Shown here: one piece after another, positions 8,742 to 18,272 of the stretch
Layout: each line of letters opens with the position of its first letter
Position numbering within the stretch: the stretch's first letter is position 1
Notes under the pieces: generated by a model
Told to the model about the DNA's origin: nothing
The model's input: only the letters and a program-made list of their open reading frames with translations
Databases searched by the model: none
Assembly: GCF_027920545.1 (NCBI RefSeq)
Contig: NZ_CP115859.1
Coordinates: forward strand, 682,001 to 746,000
Length of the DNA stretch: 64,000 nt
DNA from: Chryseobacterium camelliae
GTDB taxonomy: Bacteria; Bacteroidota; Bacteroidia; Flavobacteriales; Weeksellaceae
Direction: 5' to 3'
Program-made: the position numbers and the translations under genes

Positions 8742-8971
8742 GTATTTAAAATTTTAGGCTGCAAATATAGGCTTTCAGGCGGATGTAGCCTAGTCTGATT
8801 AAAAAAAATTAATATTTAGTCACAAAAAATGATCAAAAAAACAGAAACGTAAAGAAATTCGCTGAAAACCTGTAGCAGCATTGAATTTTTTATTTACTTT
8901 TGATCCCTTTCAAAAAACAGTATTAGGTTGGTTCTATGTAGCATTTTTTGCTTTAACGAGAGACTAAGGCA

Positions 8972-9325
8972 CTACATTATAGATTCAAGATATCTTTTCA
9001 GTACAACCGGATGACAATGTTTCTCATCTTTAGCAGCATATACTAAAGTAATTTTTTCCTGATTTATATGTTGCTGTAAAAACTTTTCACCCCAATTACT
9101 ACTGATGAGTTCCTGCATATATTTTACTGAAAACTCATCCCATCGGTTTGGATCATGATGAAACCATAGCCTCAATTCTGTGGATGGGGCGAGGCCTTTA
9201 TTCCATTCGGCAATGTCTGCCTTTTCTTTAGAAATTGCTCTCGGCCAAAGACGATCTACCAAAACACGATACCCATCTTCCGGCGAAGATTGTTCGTAAA
9301 TTCTTTTGAGTGCGATTGTTGGCAT
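8972..9325 (-). CDS. DUF488 family protein
   Basis: This 117-residue protein carries the DUF488 signature: KRIYEQSSPEDGYRVLVDRL, WPRAISKEKADI, then LRLWFHHDPNRWDEF, ending near ITLVYAAKDEKHCHP. Relatives such as YeaO are small cytoplasmic proteins without a settled function. Length is normal for the family. It stands alone, divergent from the methyltransferase gene to the right; the spacer 9326-9643 is AT-rich with no clear element. Confidence 0.9.
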   Translation of the reverse strand: MPTIALKRIYEQSSPEDGYRVLVDRLWPRAISKEKADIAEWNKGLAPSTELRLWFHHDPNRWDEFSVKYMQELISSNWGEKFLQQHINQEKITLVYAAKDEKHCHPVVLKRYLESIM

Positions 9326-9643
9326 AATACAATGTTTTGTCCCGTTAAAAGAGCAAAATATATTCCTATTCGGATTACAGAGAAAACCAATTTATTTCTT
9401 TCGTTTTCAATATTTTACAATTCCTTTTTTTTGAGTAACTTAGTGTTATCAAAAAATATTGGCTTCATCCGGTCCGAATGAACGCTCAATTACCTCTCAT
9501 CCGCACTCCGCCAATACTTTTTCAGAATGCATTATGCTCGTGGTAGCATAAAAACTTAGACCTAACCGCAAGATTAATGATTTAAAAATAAAGGGCGAAG
9601 CTGAAAACCCGAAAGAGTAAGCAACAATTAAAAACAATGACAA

Positions 9644-10489
9644 ATGGAAACCCAACTAGAACAAATCCGCAATTTGCAGAAAAAAACATGGAATCAGTCT
9701 TCTCCCGGCTGGAAAAAATGGGATAAGCTTACAATGGATTTTCTTAAACCTGTTGGTGAAGAGATTATTCGAAAACTTACACCACAGGGTAATGACTATG
9801 TTCTTGATATTGCAACCGGCACAGGTGAGCCTGGTTTAACGATTGCAGCCATGCTCAACAACGGAAAAGTTATTATGACCGACCTTGCTGAAGGTATGCT
9901 TGAAGTAGCCCGGGAAAATGCAGCTCAAAGAGGAATACAAAATATTGAAACCGTAGTTTGCGATGTGAGTGAACTTCCTTTTCAGGACAACACTTTCGAC
10001 GCTATCAGCTGCCGCATGGGTTTTATGTTTTTTCCGGATATGCTAATGGCAGCCAGGGAAATGATTCGTGTACTGAAACCCGGAGGACGGATAGCAGCAT
10101 CGGTATGGAATGGACCCGATAAAAATCTCTGGTTCACCACAGCGATGTCCAGCGTGAATAGAAATATGACATTGCCACCTCCATCACCCGGTGCCCCGGG
10201 AATGTTCCGTTGTGCTGAGGAAAATTTAATGGTTGATTTATTTTTCAAAGCAGGTTTTAAAAATATTTCCCAGAAGAACATTGAAGGCAAGCTGAACTGC
10301 GGTACTGCAGATGTTTACTGGAGCTTCGCATCAGAAGTAGTAGGTCCGGTTGTCAATTCATTAAGTATGGCAGATGATACAGTGAAACAAAAAATAAAAG
10401 ATGAAATTTATACGACAATAAATAACACTTATCCTGACGGTAAAGTTGCTATTGATTTTAGCGCGAATGTGATTTATGGTGAAAAATAA
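9644..10489 (+). CDS. Class I SAM-dependent methyltransferase (UbiE/Methyltransf_11 type)
   Basis: The 281-residue protein has motif I VLDIATGTGEPGLTIA at about residues 48-63, an acidic motif II end (VIMTDLAEGML), motif III-like CDVSELPFQDNTFDAI, and VLKPGGRIAASVWNG, which together define the Rossmann methyltransferase fold. The C-terminal 120 residues vary and probably choose the acceptor, which cannot be read. An overlapping out-of-frame ATG seven bases upstream is ignored. No neighbours suggest a pathway, so a menaquinone role should not be assumed. Confidence 0.9.
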   Translation: METQLEQIRNLQKKTWNQSSPGWKKWDKLTMDFLKPVGEEIIRKLTPQGNDYVLDIATGTGEPGLTIAAMLNNGKVIMTDLAEGMLEVARENAAQRGIQNIETVVCDVSELPFQDNTFDAISCRMGFMFFPDMLMAAREMIRVLKPGGRIAASVWNGPDKNLWFTTAMSSVNRNMTLPPPSPGAPGMFRCAEENLMVDLFFKAGFKNISQKNIEGKLNCGTADVYWSFASEVVGPVVNSLSMADDTVKQKIKDEIYTTINNTYPDGKVAIDFSANVIYGEK

Positions 10490-11008
10490 TTTACCCGATA
10501 AAGGAAATAGATCCAATTATACACTTATTTAATAATTCCCTCTGTAAACATTATTACATACTAAAACAAAATATAAAGCAGTGGTTTCCATCTTTATCAG
10601 GATGGCTTATCGTTCTATTGTATTCTAATACATATTTAAATTACCTCTTGGAAGCAGAACTCCTATTTTCTGCCAAAACTTCCTTATCCATTTGTTAAAA
10701 TTAGCATAAAGGAGTGATCAATTTTGTTTCAAAAACAGTTGCAAATTCAGTTCACACTTATCCTGAATTAATTTACACTTATCCAATTAATGAATGCAGT
10801 TACTAATTTTAACTTCCTGTTTGGTGAGGTTCTTTTCTATCTTAGTGATAGTAACGAGTTATATATCTTGTTCAACTGAACATTTAAACAAAAAAAGTCT
10901 CTCCTTCTAGCATGCAAAAAAACAACAGATTTAATAATAAATTATTGAGATCGTTAATCAAATTATCTAAGAATATTCAATTTCTCACATTTTAAATGAA
11001 TTTTTAAT
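10490..11008. other. Long AT-rich spacer with a 21-bp-period direct repeat
   Basis: No gene is visible in this half kilobase. ACACTTATCC occurs at 10754-10763 and again at 10775-10784, with similar flanks, so the copies sit 21 bases apart on the same face of the helix. TGTTCAACTGAACA at 10869-10882 is a short palindrome. The features suggest a regulated upstream region of the next transcription unit, but no regulator can be named. Confidence 0.45.
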
Positions 11009-11016
11009 TATATTTG
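11009..11016 (+). promoter_or_regulatory. -7 promoter box of the T9SS gene remnant
   Basis: TATATTTG fits TAnnTTTG exactly. It overlaps an upstream in-frame ATG at 11014, which supports the ATG at 11044 as the original start. Confidence 0.55.
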
Positions 11017-11043
11017 AATTACCAACAAACTAATCACAAATGC

Positions 11044-11365
11044 ATGAAATATAAATCTATTTTTTTCTTACTTTTTCTTTATTCAAGCCAGTTCATATAC
11101 TCTCAAAATTCCAGCTCATTAAATATACAATGGCAAAAATGTTTTGGAGAATCCGGCGCTAAAACGGAAAAATATTCTGTACAAGCACCCGCTGGAGGAT
11201 ATAGTATCGAAAGGGCTACAGGTTCTTCCGTAAGCATTCATGATAGGTCCGGAAGAAAGATTTTCAACAAAAAGTATTCTGAAAGTAAGATCTCTTTCAA
11301 TATGTACGAATGGCGTTTATGTCATTCTAGTTGAGTATCATGAACAAACTTTTGTTCTGATTTGA
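11044..11365 (+). pseudogene. Frameshifted, internally deleted remnant of a T9SS secreted protein
   Basis: The frame from ATG 11044 gives a signal peptide (MKYKSIFFLLFLYSSQFIYSQ), one repeat start (IQWQKCFGESGAKTEKYSVQ) and then at once a T9SS-type C-terminal domain (SVSIHDRSGRKIFNKKYSES). It stops at 11334 after an atypical WRLCHSS. Moving one base in the codon after MY at about 11304 restores NGVYVILVEYHEQTF to a stop at 11365, and GVY-x-x-x-V is the conserved T9SS ending. So a long repeat region has been lost and the tail is frameshifted. Relatives of full length have hundreds of residues between these parts. The intact promoter suggests it may still be transcribed. Confidence 0.72.
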
Positions 11366-11688
11366 AAATACGCTTATAGCTAACCTTCCTCTTTAACCTA
11401 AGCCCTTAGATATTGGAAGATCTCTTTATTAGAAACCTCTAGCTTTATTTTCATTAATCACTCTCCTATTTTTTCAACCATTTATTTTCAATTGTCTATT
11501 TCAACATTAAATACTTATTGCGTATGAAAAAATTTTCTGCATATCAACACTTCTTCGGTAATATCAATTAATCCTTAATCTACGTGACCATGAAATATAC
11601 TATTATGCTTTCTTTCAATAGATAGATTGTATTAGAAATATCTGATTAGTGTATCTAATCAATTTAATGTTTAACTAAATAATTTTTT
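11366..11688. other. Spacer with an operator-like inverted repeat
   Basis: No gene is visible. TGATTAG at 11643-11649 and CTAATCA at 11655-11661 form a 7-bp inverted repeat with a 5-base centre, 28 bases before the ATG at 11689. Its place and symmetry fit a dimeric regulator site or a leader hairpin; the rest is AT-rich. Confidence 0.4.
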
Positions 11689-11991
11689 ATGAAAAAAATC
11701 TACTTATTTTTTCTAGTCATTTTACTGTCAATGCAAAGTTTTGGGTTGCAGTATGAGTATGGTGATCGTGCTCATTGTACAAGTAATACAATGTCATTTA
11801 CAAGCGAGACAACTTCCAAAATCAGACCATGGATATATTCTTCGTCTGATTTTGCTGCTGTATCTCCGTCAGGAAATATAGTGGCCGCTTATACAAAAAC
11901 ACATAACAGCAATCAAATCAATGATTTAAAGGTAAAAACAGGAGCTGTGGATTTAAAGCATATGTTTAACATGTTAAATTTAAATTCATGA
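11689..11991 (+). CDS. Small secreted protein, translationally coupled to the adhesin
   Basis: This 100-residue protein has a signal peptide (MKKIYLFFLVILLSMQSFG) and a short Ser/Thr-rich mature part (YGDRAHCTSNTMSFTSE, SSSDFAAVSPSGNIVAAYTK) with one cysteine. I do not recognise it. Its TGA overlaps the first ATG of the large T9SS adhesin gene (ATGA), so the two are probably one operon with coupled translation. It could be a partner or a degraded protein; nothing in the chain decides this. Confidence 0.6.
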   Translation: MKKIYLFFLVILLSMQSFGLQYEYGDRAHCTSNTMSFTSETTSKIRPWIYSSSDFAAVSPSGNIVAAYTKTHNSNQINDLKVKTGAVDLKHMFNMLNLNS

Positions 11992-14900
11992 AAGAAATTA
12001 TGCAACAATCAATACTCAAGATGCGGTGGTTAAACACTAAAGCTTTGTTCTTATTGCTATTTTGTATGGTAGGGTTTCAAGTAGAAGCACAGATTTTCTC
12101 TTATACAGGAACTGTACAATCGGTGACCCTTGCTGCAGGTTCTTATCAGATAGAAATGTGGGGTGCAAATGGAGGTGGAGGATATCAGAGCGCTTTAATA
12201 GCCAATGGAGGAAAAGGAGGTTATTCTAAAGGTACTTTAAACGTTTCTGCTTCTACAACGTATTATATTTATGTTGGTGGTAAAGGAACTGATGCTACGG
12301 GCACTGGTGCCGGTACTGCTTATTCAGGCGGTTGGAATGGCGGAGGAAATTCTGGTCAAAATAATTATACAACAGCTACTTCATATCGTGCAGGTGGTGG
12401 CGGTGGTGGAACTGACATCAGAACAACACAAAATACGACCTATGCTAACAGAATTATTGTTGCTGGCGGTGGCGGCGGCGGTGTATATAGTACTAATTAT
12501 CCGGGTGGAAACGGAGGAGGAACTTCAGGTGGAAACGGAGGAAACACATATTTTGGAGCAGGAGGTACACAAACTGCCGGAGGGGCAGCTAATGGAGGTA
12601 CCGGTAATATAGCCGGAACAGCTGGAGCATTGGGAACTGGAGGAAACGGAGGTACAGCAGCGGCTAAATCTGGCGGTGGCGGCGGTGGCGGTGGCTATTA
12701 TGGCGGCGGCGGCGGTGCTACTGGTTATAATTCATCATCGCAAGGTGGTGGTGGTGGTGGCTCTTCTTATATCGGAGGAGTGGCAGCGGGTACTACCATC
12801 GCATTTGGTGGTTCTGGTTTTGTTACTAATCCTGATACTACGGGTAACGGCAGGGTCGTTATTACATCATTAGCACCCTGTACCGGTACACCGGTTGCAG
12901 GAACTGCAGCTGCTTCTGTAGCCAATACTTGTGCGAATGTTCCTTTTACTTTAACGCTTACTGGCGCTTCAACCGGAGGTGGCATTACTTATCAGTGGCA
13001 AAGTTCTCCTGCAGGGACCAATATGTTTACTAATATTACCGGTGCAACAACGGTATCTTATTCTGTAGCCAGCCAAACGACAGCTACCGATTACCGGTGC
13101 GTTGTAACTTGTATTAACGGTGGAAGTTCTCAAAATTCCAATATAGTTGCGGTTGGACAAAACTCAGGAATAACATGTCTAACTTATTGTGCAACCGTGA
13201 GCTCCGGAGGAACAGGTACGCTAATTAACAATGTGCAGTTTGGCAGTATTAATAATAATTCTTCGGCTTCCCAGCCTACAGCATCACCTTATTATACTTT
13301 TTACCCTTCTGCAACTACTTCTGTAACAATAGGTACTTCTGAAAACATAAGTATTACAATAGGTCCTGCAGGACCTTCTTATACCGGGGCTATTACTTCT
13401 GTATGGATTGACTGGAACCAAGACGGAACACTAAGCTCCACAGAGCATTTTTATGTAGGGCCCGGTAGCGGCTCTGCAGGTATTCCTTCCGGAACAACCT
13501 TAACTGTACCTGTATCTATTCCGGTAACGGCTATCCCCGGAGTTACCCGTATGCGTATCAGAACCAGAGGAAGTGGCTCTCAAAATCTTCCTACGGATGC
13601 TTGTACGAATTTCGGATCTGGTGAAACAGAAGATTATAATATTACTCTTCTTCCGGGTATACCTTGTTCAGGTACGATAACAGCAGGTACAGCAGCGGCT
13701 TCTGTTAGCAGTATTTGTACAAATACCCCTTTCAGCATTTCTCTGACTGGTGCTACAACCGGGCTTGGAATCACCTACCAATGGCAAAGCTCTCCTGCAG
13801 GTACTAATACCTTTACTAATATAGCAGGAGCAACAAGCACATCATATTCTGTTGCCAATCAGACAGCATCTACAGATTATCGCTGTATTGTAATGTGTAC
13901 CAACAATGCCAATACTCAAACATCAAACATTGTTACTGTAAGCCAAAAGCCACCTACTCAATGTTATTGCACTCCTATTTATACTACAGGCTGTAGTGAT
14001 GGTGATAATTTAAACAGTTTTGTCATTACAGGCGCAGGTAGTTCTACGATCAGCGACTTGAATACAGGCTGTAATAATGGAGGCTATTATGACAGAACAA
14101 CCGCTTTCTCTCCTGTAAATCTTATCACGGGACAAACTTACCCGGTTCAGATTAATACGACTTATACCTCCCCCACCTATGAGAAAGCAAGTATCTGGAT
14201 TGATTTTAATGATAATGGGGTGTTTGATACCAATGAAAAATTATTAACGGATCTTCCATTGGCAACCAGCCCGTCATTTGCCACAGCAAACATCATCATT
14301 CCTGTTACAGCTCAAGCCGGCGTTCACAGAATGCGTGTACGTGTAGTTTATAATACTACAAACGTCAATGCCTGCGCTTCTACAACCTGGGGTGAAACAC
14401 ACGATTATTTGGTCAATGTACAACCTTGTACTACTCCTACCCCTGTTGTAACAATAGTTTCTATTACTCACAATTCAGCAAGTGTTACTTGGTCTCAGGA
14501 TGCAATAGGAGCCAATTCTTACCAACTCAGATATCGTAAGGTAGGATCTACTGGAAATTGGTTACCTGCAACCGGTCCGATAGACAAACCAGCAATTGCT
14601 CCGGGAGCATTACAAACTGAACCTCTATCAGGATTAGACCCAGCTACATTATATGAAGTAGAGGTAGTGGCACTTTGTGGTACCACCAGTATAGGAGCTT
14701 ATTCACATAATGAATTTACGACGAAATGTGACCCGACTCCACCCAACGTAACTGTTACGAATATTACAGCTAATTCAGCTGTTATTAATTGGTCTCCATT
14801 AGCAGCAAATGCAACTTATGAAATTCAGTGGAGAAAAGTAGGAGATCCGGGATGGATCGGACCAATCAACTTACCTAATCCACCTGCGAATAGCTTCTCA

Positions 14901-16010
14901 TTGCCTTCTACAGGGTATACTTTAACACCATATACTCAATATGAAGTTCAGGTGAGAAGTACATGTGTGGGCTCCACAACGCCTAATCCATGGTCAAGCT
15001 TATCAAGATTTACAACAGAGAGAACCTGTGAAATACCACCACCGGGATTAACGATTTTAGAATTAAAACCTACCAGTGCCAAAGTTCAGTGGGATCCTTA
15101 TGTAGGTCCGGATGCAACAGGTAAATATATTTTAAGATATAGAAAAGTAGGAATTCCTGGATGGACTAATGTTCCTGTGTCTACCAATCTTCATACCCTG
15201 ACCGGTTTATCGGAACTGACCAAATATGAAATGCAGGTAGCGAATGTATGTAGTGGTACTCCAGGCAACTATACTTTACCGTATTACTTTACTACCCCTA
15301 CGGTGATCTATTGCCAGATGGGAGCTAATACCGCTTCAGGAGAATATATTTCTAAAGTAACGGTTATTCCTAATGGAAAACCACAGATGATAAAAGATTC
15401 GGGAGCTTCTCAGTATACCGATTACACGGCAGACCCACTGGCTCAGATCGAGTTGATTCAAGGATCAGCAAACAATCAGTTGACCATTGATAAAGTAGCA
15501 AGCGGAGATGCGGGAGTTGTAGCATGGATTGACTTTGACAGAAACGGAGAATTCGATATCAATGAAAGAATCCTTGTTTCCGGACCGAATACCGCAGCAA
15601 CGGCAACAGCAACATTCAGTGTGCCATCCGATGCATTTGTCAGCAATGTTGACTATATGTATGTAGTGATGAGAGTGGCTTTAATGAAAGGCGGTCTTCC
15701 GGTTAACTGTACAAAGTTCGATAACGGAGAAGTGGAAGATTACACGGTACGAATCACTAAGAAACCGACAGCCAGTTTGTTGAATCAGACGGATATCTTA
15801 ATTTACCCTAACCCTGTAAGCACGGTATTGAATGTAAAGAATATCAGCAAGCGTGCAAATTACAAGATTTACAATGCAGCGGGTCAGTTGATCTCTAGCG
15901 GAATCATTTTAAACAACAAGGTTGATGTACAGTCATTAATCAACGGAATGTATGTAATCGATATTCAAGATGGTTCCACTTCAGCACAGAAGAAATTCAT
16001 CAAGGAATAA
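11988..16010 (+). CDS. Large glycine-rich T9SS-sorted adhesin-like protein
   Basis: The 1340-residue protein has a signal peptide to about residue 35 (second start at 12000 possible). A Gly-rich domain covers about 40-290 (IEMWGANGGGGYQ, many GGGG runs). Then come Ig-like unit 1 (296-397), a GEVED domain (to about 555), Ig-like unit 2 nearly repeating unit 1 (560-655), a second GEVED (to 811), three fibronectin III domains (about 815-1104), a third GEVED (ending GEVEDYTVRI) and a type A T9SS sorting domain (from 1265: ILIYPNPVSTVLNVKN to KKFIKE). T9SS carries such proteins across the outer membrane and attaches or releases them, so a surface role in adhesion is likely. No enzyme domain is visible. 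Confidence 0.9.
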   Translation: MKEIMQQSILKMRWLNTKALFLLLFCMVGFQVEAQIFSYTGTVQSVTLAAGSYQIEMWGANGGGGYQSALIANGGKGGYSKGTLNVSASTTYYIYVGGKGTDATGTGAGTAYSGGWNGGGNSGQNNYTTATSYRAGGGGGGTDIRTTQNTTYANRIIVAGGGGGGVYSTNYPGGNGGGTSGGNGGNTYFGAGGTQTAGGAANGGTGNIAGTAGALGTGGNGGTAAAKSGGGGGGGGYYGGGGGATGYNSSSQGGGGGGSSYIGGVAAGTTIAFGGSGFVTNPDTTGNGRVVITSLAPCTGTPVAGTAAASVANTCANVPFTLTLTGASTGGGITYQWQSSPAGTNMFTNITGATTVSYSVASQTTATDYRCVVTCINGGSSQNSNIVAVGQNSGITCLTYCATVSSGGTGTLINNVQFGSINNNSSASQPTASPYYTFYPSATTSVTIGTSENISITIGPAGPSYTGAITSVWIDWNQDGTLSSTEHFYVGPGSGSAGIPSGTTLTVPVSIPVTAIPGVTRMRIRTRGSGSQNLPTDACTNFGSGETEDYNITLLPGIPCSGTITAGTAAASVSSICTNTPFSISLTGATTGLGITYQWQSSPAGTNTFTNIAGATSTSYSVANQTASTDYRCIVMCTNNANTQTSNIVTVSQKPPTQCYCTPIYTTGCSDGDNLNSFVITGAGSSTISDLNTGCNNGGYYDRTTAFSPVNLITGQTYPVQINTTYTSPTYEKASIWIDFNDNGVFDTNEKLLTDLPLATSPSFATANIIIPVTAQAGVHRMRVRVVYNTTNVNACASTTWGETHDYLVNVQPCTTPTPVVTIVSITHNSASVTWSQDAIGANSYQLRYRKVGSTGNWLPATGPIDKPAIAPGALQTEPLSGLDPATLYEVEVVALCGTTSIGAYSHNEFTTKCDPTPPNVTVTNITANSAVINWSPLAANATYEIQWRKVGDPGWIGPINLPNPPANSFSLPSTGYTLTPYTQYEVQVRSTCVGSTTPNPWSSLSRFTTERTCEIPPPGLTILELKPTSAKVQWDPYVGPDATGKYILRYRKVGIPGWTNVPVSTNLHTLTGLSELTKYEMQVANVCSGTPGNYTLPYYFTTPTVIYCQMGANTASGEYISKVTVIPNGKPQMIKDSGASQYTDYTADPLAQIELIQGSANNQLTIDKVASGDAGVVAWIDFDRNGEFDINERILVSGPNTAATATATFSVPSDAFVSNVDYMYVVMRVALMKGGLPVNCTKFDNGEVEDYTVRITKKPTASLLNQTDILIYPNPVSTVLNVKNISKRANYKIYNAAGQLISSGIILNNKVDVQSLINGMYVIDIQDGSTSAQKKFIKE

Positions 16011-16036
16011 TAATTATTTGGTTAATTTTTTAAATG

Positions 16037-16069
16037 AATAAGCTCTCATTTCTGAGAGCTTATTTTTTT
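16037..16069 (+). terminator. Rho-independent terminator of the adhesin operon
   Basis: AATAAGCTCTC pairs with GAGAGCTTATT over six bases and is followed by six T. The rest of the spacer up to the tRNA is AT-rich without a visible gene. Confidence 0.9.
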
Positions 16070-16321
16070 GTAAACACTTACCCCGTAGAAACATCATTTA
16101 TACCAATGATATAGTTTATTTTATAACCATTTAGTTTTACAATGTTTTTATAGTTATTTTACTTATCCCGGTAAGAACCTGCATTGCTATTGAATTATGA
16201 GACTGATTAAGCAAGAAGAAAATTATTTTAAAGATTCATTTTAATTGTTGCATATTTCACAACACATTATTCTATTTATCACATTTACCTTGACCAAACA
16301 TTTAAAAAAGTTATTATAAAC

Positions 16322-16350
16322 AAATCAACCTGCTGTAAACAGCAGGTTGA
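16322..16350 (-). terminator. Terminator downstream of tRNA-Arg
   Basis: TCAACCTGCTGT and ACAGCAGGTTGA form a perfect 12-bp stem with a 2-base centre at 16325-16350. On the minus strand it lies 13 bases past the tRNA 3' end and is followed by TTTGTTTA. Confidence 0.75.
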
Positions 16351-16363
16351 TCATTTAAAAATG

Positions 16364-16435
16364 TGACCGCAGAAGGATTCGAACCCTCACTGTCGGAGCC
16401 GAAATCCGAAGTTCTATCCATTAAACTATGCAGCC
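16364..16435 (-). tRNA. tRNA-Arg (anticodon TCG)
   Basis: The minus strand folds into a full cloverleaf of 72 bases. The acceptor GGCTGCA pairs with TGCGGTC, leaving discriminator A. The D arm is GTTT/GAAC. The anticodon stem TCGGA/TCCGA encloses TTTCGGC, which puts TCG at positions 34-36. The T arm is GAGGG-TTCGAAT-CCTTC. CCA is not encoded. TCG reads the CGA (and by wobble CGG) arginine codons. Confidence 0.95.
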
Positions 16436-16443
16436 GGCTTATG

Positions 16444-16471
16444 AATAATGTGTAATTAATAATGTGTAATT
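16444..16471 (+). repeat. Tandem 14-bp repeat
   Basis: AATAATGTGTAATT occurs twice in direct tandem just upstream of the tRNA gene, followed by ATTACTCATT-like low-complexity sequence to 16504. It resembles the slippage-prone short repeats seen in many Bacteroidetes spacers. Confidence 0.75.
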
Positions 16472-16508
16472 TCAATACTACCAATTACTCATTGCTTATT
16501 ACTGATGT

Positions 16509-18272
16509 TTAGAATGTAATCTTCACCCCTCCCAAAATCTGGGCTCCAAGAACTTTATATCCTTTGTAAGTCTGATATTTTGAGCTTAGAAGATTATTTC
16601 CGAGTGCGAAAATACTGAAATTTTTGTGAATTTTATACTCTGCCGAAAGGTTTAGATCAGCATAGCCTCCCACTTTATCATTAGTATCTTCAGTAGATTG
16701 GTACATCATCGGACTTCCAACTCCCTCAATCATAAATGAATTCGTTGTTCTGTCGCTTGCGAAAATCCCTTTGAAACCTAGCAATAATTTTTGGTCAAGC
16801 ATCGTATATTTTGCTCCGATACTTGCCGTCACTAACGGAACATTATAGATATTTTCGTAGTTTTTCAAATCAAATTTTGTGAATTTTGCCTCAGCGTCCA
16901 ATACCAGGTTAGCCAAAGGAAAATATTGTAAGCTTCCTTTAATATCACTTACATTTCCATCATCATATACCGCAGAGAATGTATTGGCAAAATTGTATGC
17001 AGAACGGTTTAAAGTATAGTCATTATCAAATAAACCATTTGCCTTAAAGAACATAATATCCCTCATTTTTCCGTACCCTGCCGAAACATCATATTTGAAG
17101 GTTTCATCAATATCACCTCTTAACCCTACATAAAAATGGTATTTTGTTTCTGTCGGTCTCAAATACTGATCTGAAACGATGAAAGGATTTTGCTGTAATA
17201 AATCAGCATACGTGTTTAGCTTTAAACCTCCGTCTACCCCACCATAAAATTTAAATCCGTTGATCGCTGCATATTGAAACTCTGCCTGAGGGAACCAGTA
17301 TGTTTTATTGTTTTTCAGTTGTTCAGACATCAGATCATTTGAATTTTTCGCATTCAAAAATTCAAACGAAGAACCTAACATTAAATAAGAATCCCCTTTT
17401 CTGAAAGTCACTTTCGGAGCTAAATTCGTATTGAAAAAATTAGCCGAGTTTTTATCTCTTATGGCAAATTCACTTTTTACCGCTTCTAGTCCAACTCCTA
17501 AATCAGCATTCAGGTTAATTCCTGATTTTCCGATTTCCACGGCATGTTTGGAGAGATTAGCCAATACGGAAACCTGATTTTCCTGTGCATCGAAATGATC
17601 CTTTAAGAAAGACGATTTCACTCGTATATCATTCAGAATTTCATTGGAATAGAAGTCATAATATCCATTTACTTTAAACTGGTTTACTCTCTGGTCCAGA
17701 TCTACATCTCCAGGCTCCAAAGCATAAATTCCGTAGTAATTATAGCTATTTAGATTGTATTCTGCATTTAAATTGAATTTCCCTTTATCTCCGTATGAAT
17801 TAAGAAAAGCTCCAAGCGTTGTAGCACTTTGCTTAGAATCCCAAGGATATTCTTTTTTCAGCCCCTGAGTGGAAAGGAAATGGGCATCTGCGCCTACTTC
17901 GATTTTGTTTTCCAGCGTTTTCGAAATATTGGCATCTCCAAGAATCTTTCCGTAGTTCCCCATTCCGAACTGAATATAATTATTCTGGGAAGTTCCGTCA
18001 AATTTAGGCGTTACATCTGCTCCCTGAATGGTTGAAGTTTTGAAATCCGAAACCGCAGGAACGTCTGTAATGCTATACTTTACAGGATTCTGAGATTTCT
18101 CTTCCGGCGGATAGTTTTTAATGGTCTCCACAGAAGTTTTCTTTTTTTCGATCTTCTTTACTTCCGGTTCTCTTTTTTTATTAAGAATCAGTTTTTCTTC
18201 TTTGATCTGGGAAAACGCCACGGACGAAAACCCTAAAAATATGATGGATAATAATTGAATTCTTTTATTCAT
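16509..18272 (-). CDS. Outer-membrane beta-barrel protein (TonB-receptor-like)
   Basis: The 587-residue protein has a signal peptide (MNKRIQLLSIIFLGFSSVAFSQ), a charged Lys/Glu-rich stretch (residues 23-60) and then alternating beta-strands to a C-terminal aromatic (GVKITF), as expected for an outer-membrane barrel. Strand-like units such as KFNLNAEYNLNSYNYYGIY repeat to the end. There is no clear plug or carboxypeptidase-like domain and it is shorter than full TonB receptors, so transport through TonB is not shown. The upstream TPR gene ends 90 bases before it on the same strand, so the two likely form an operon. Confidence 0.82.
   Translation of the reverse strand: MNKRIQLLSIIFLGFSSVAFSQIKEEKLILNKKREPEVKKIEKKKTSVETIKNYPPEEKSQNPVKYSITDVPAVSDFKTSTIQGADVTPKFDGTSQNNYIQFGMGNYGKILGDANISKTLENKIEVGADAHFLSTQGLKKEYPWDSKQSATTLGAFLNSYGDKGKFNLNAEYNLNSYNYYGIYALEPGDVDLDQRVNQFKVNGYYDFYSNEILNDIRVKSSFLKDHFDAQENQVSVLANLSKHAVEIGKSGINLNADLGVGLEAVKSEFAIRDKNSANFFNTNLAPKVTFRKGDSYLMLGSSFEFLNAKNSNDLMSEQLKNNKTYWFPQAEFQYAAINGFKFYGGVDGGLKLNTYADLLQQNPFIVSDQYLRPTETKYHFYVGLRGDIDETFKYDVSAGYGKMRDIMFFKANGLFDNDYTLNRSAYNFANTFSAVYDDGNVSDIKGSLQYFPLANLVLDAEAKFTKFDLKNYENIYNVPLVTASIGAKYTMLDQKLLLGFKGIFASDRTTNSFMIEGVGSPMMYQSTEDTNDKVGGYADLNLSAEYKIHKNFSIFALGNNLLSSKYQTYKGYKVLGAQILGGVKITF

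Noticed and set aside
9290..9481. 63-codon frame in the DUF488/methyltransferase spacer
   Set aside because: It overlaps the start of the DUF488 gene and has no features of a real protein.
9644..10489. Naming the methyltransferase as menaquinone UbiE/MenG
   Set aside because: The fold fits, but no menaquinone genes are near and the C-terminal part is not diagnostic.
12150..12860. Repeated GGTGG/GGCGG units resembling a repeat array
   Set aside because: They encode glycine runs within one protein, have no spacer regularity and are not a CRISPR array.
12271..12873. Two plus-strand frames inside the glycine-rich part of the adhesin
   Set aside because: They arise because GGN-repeat DNA is free of stops in the other frames; the adhesin frame has signal peptide and domains.
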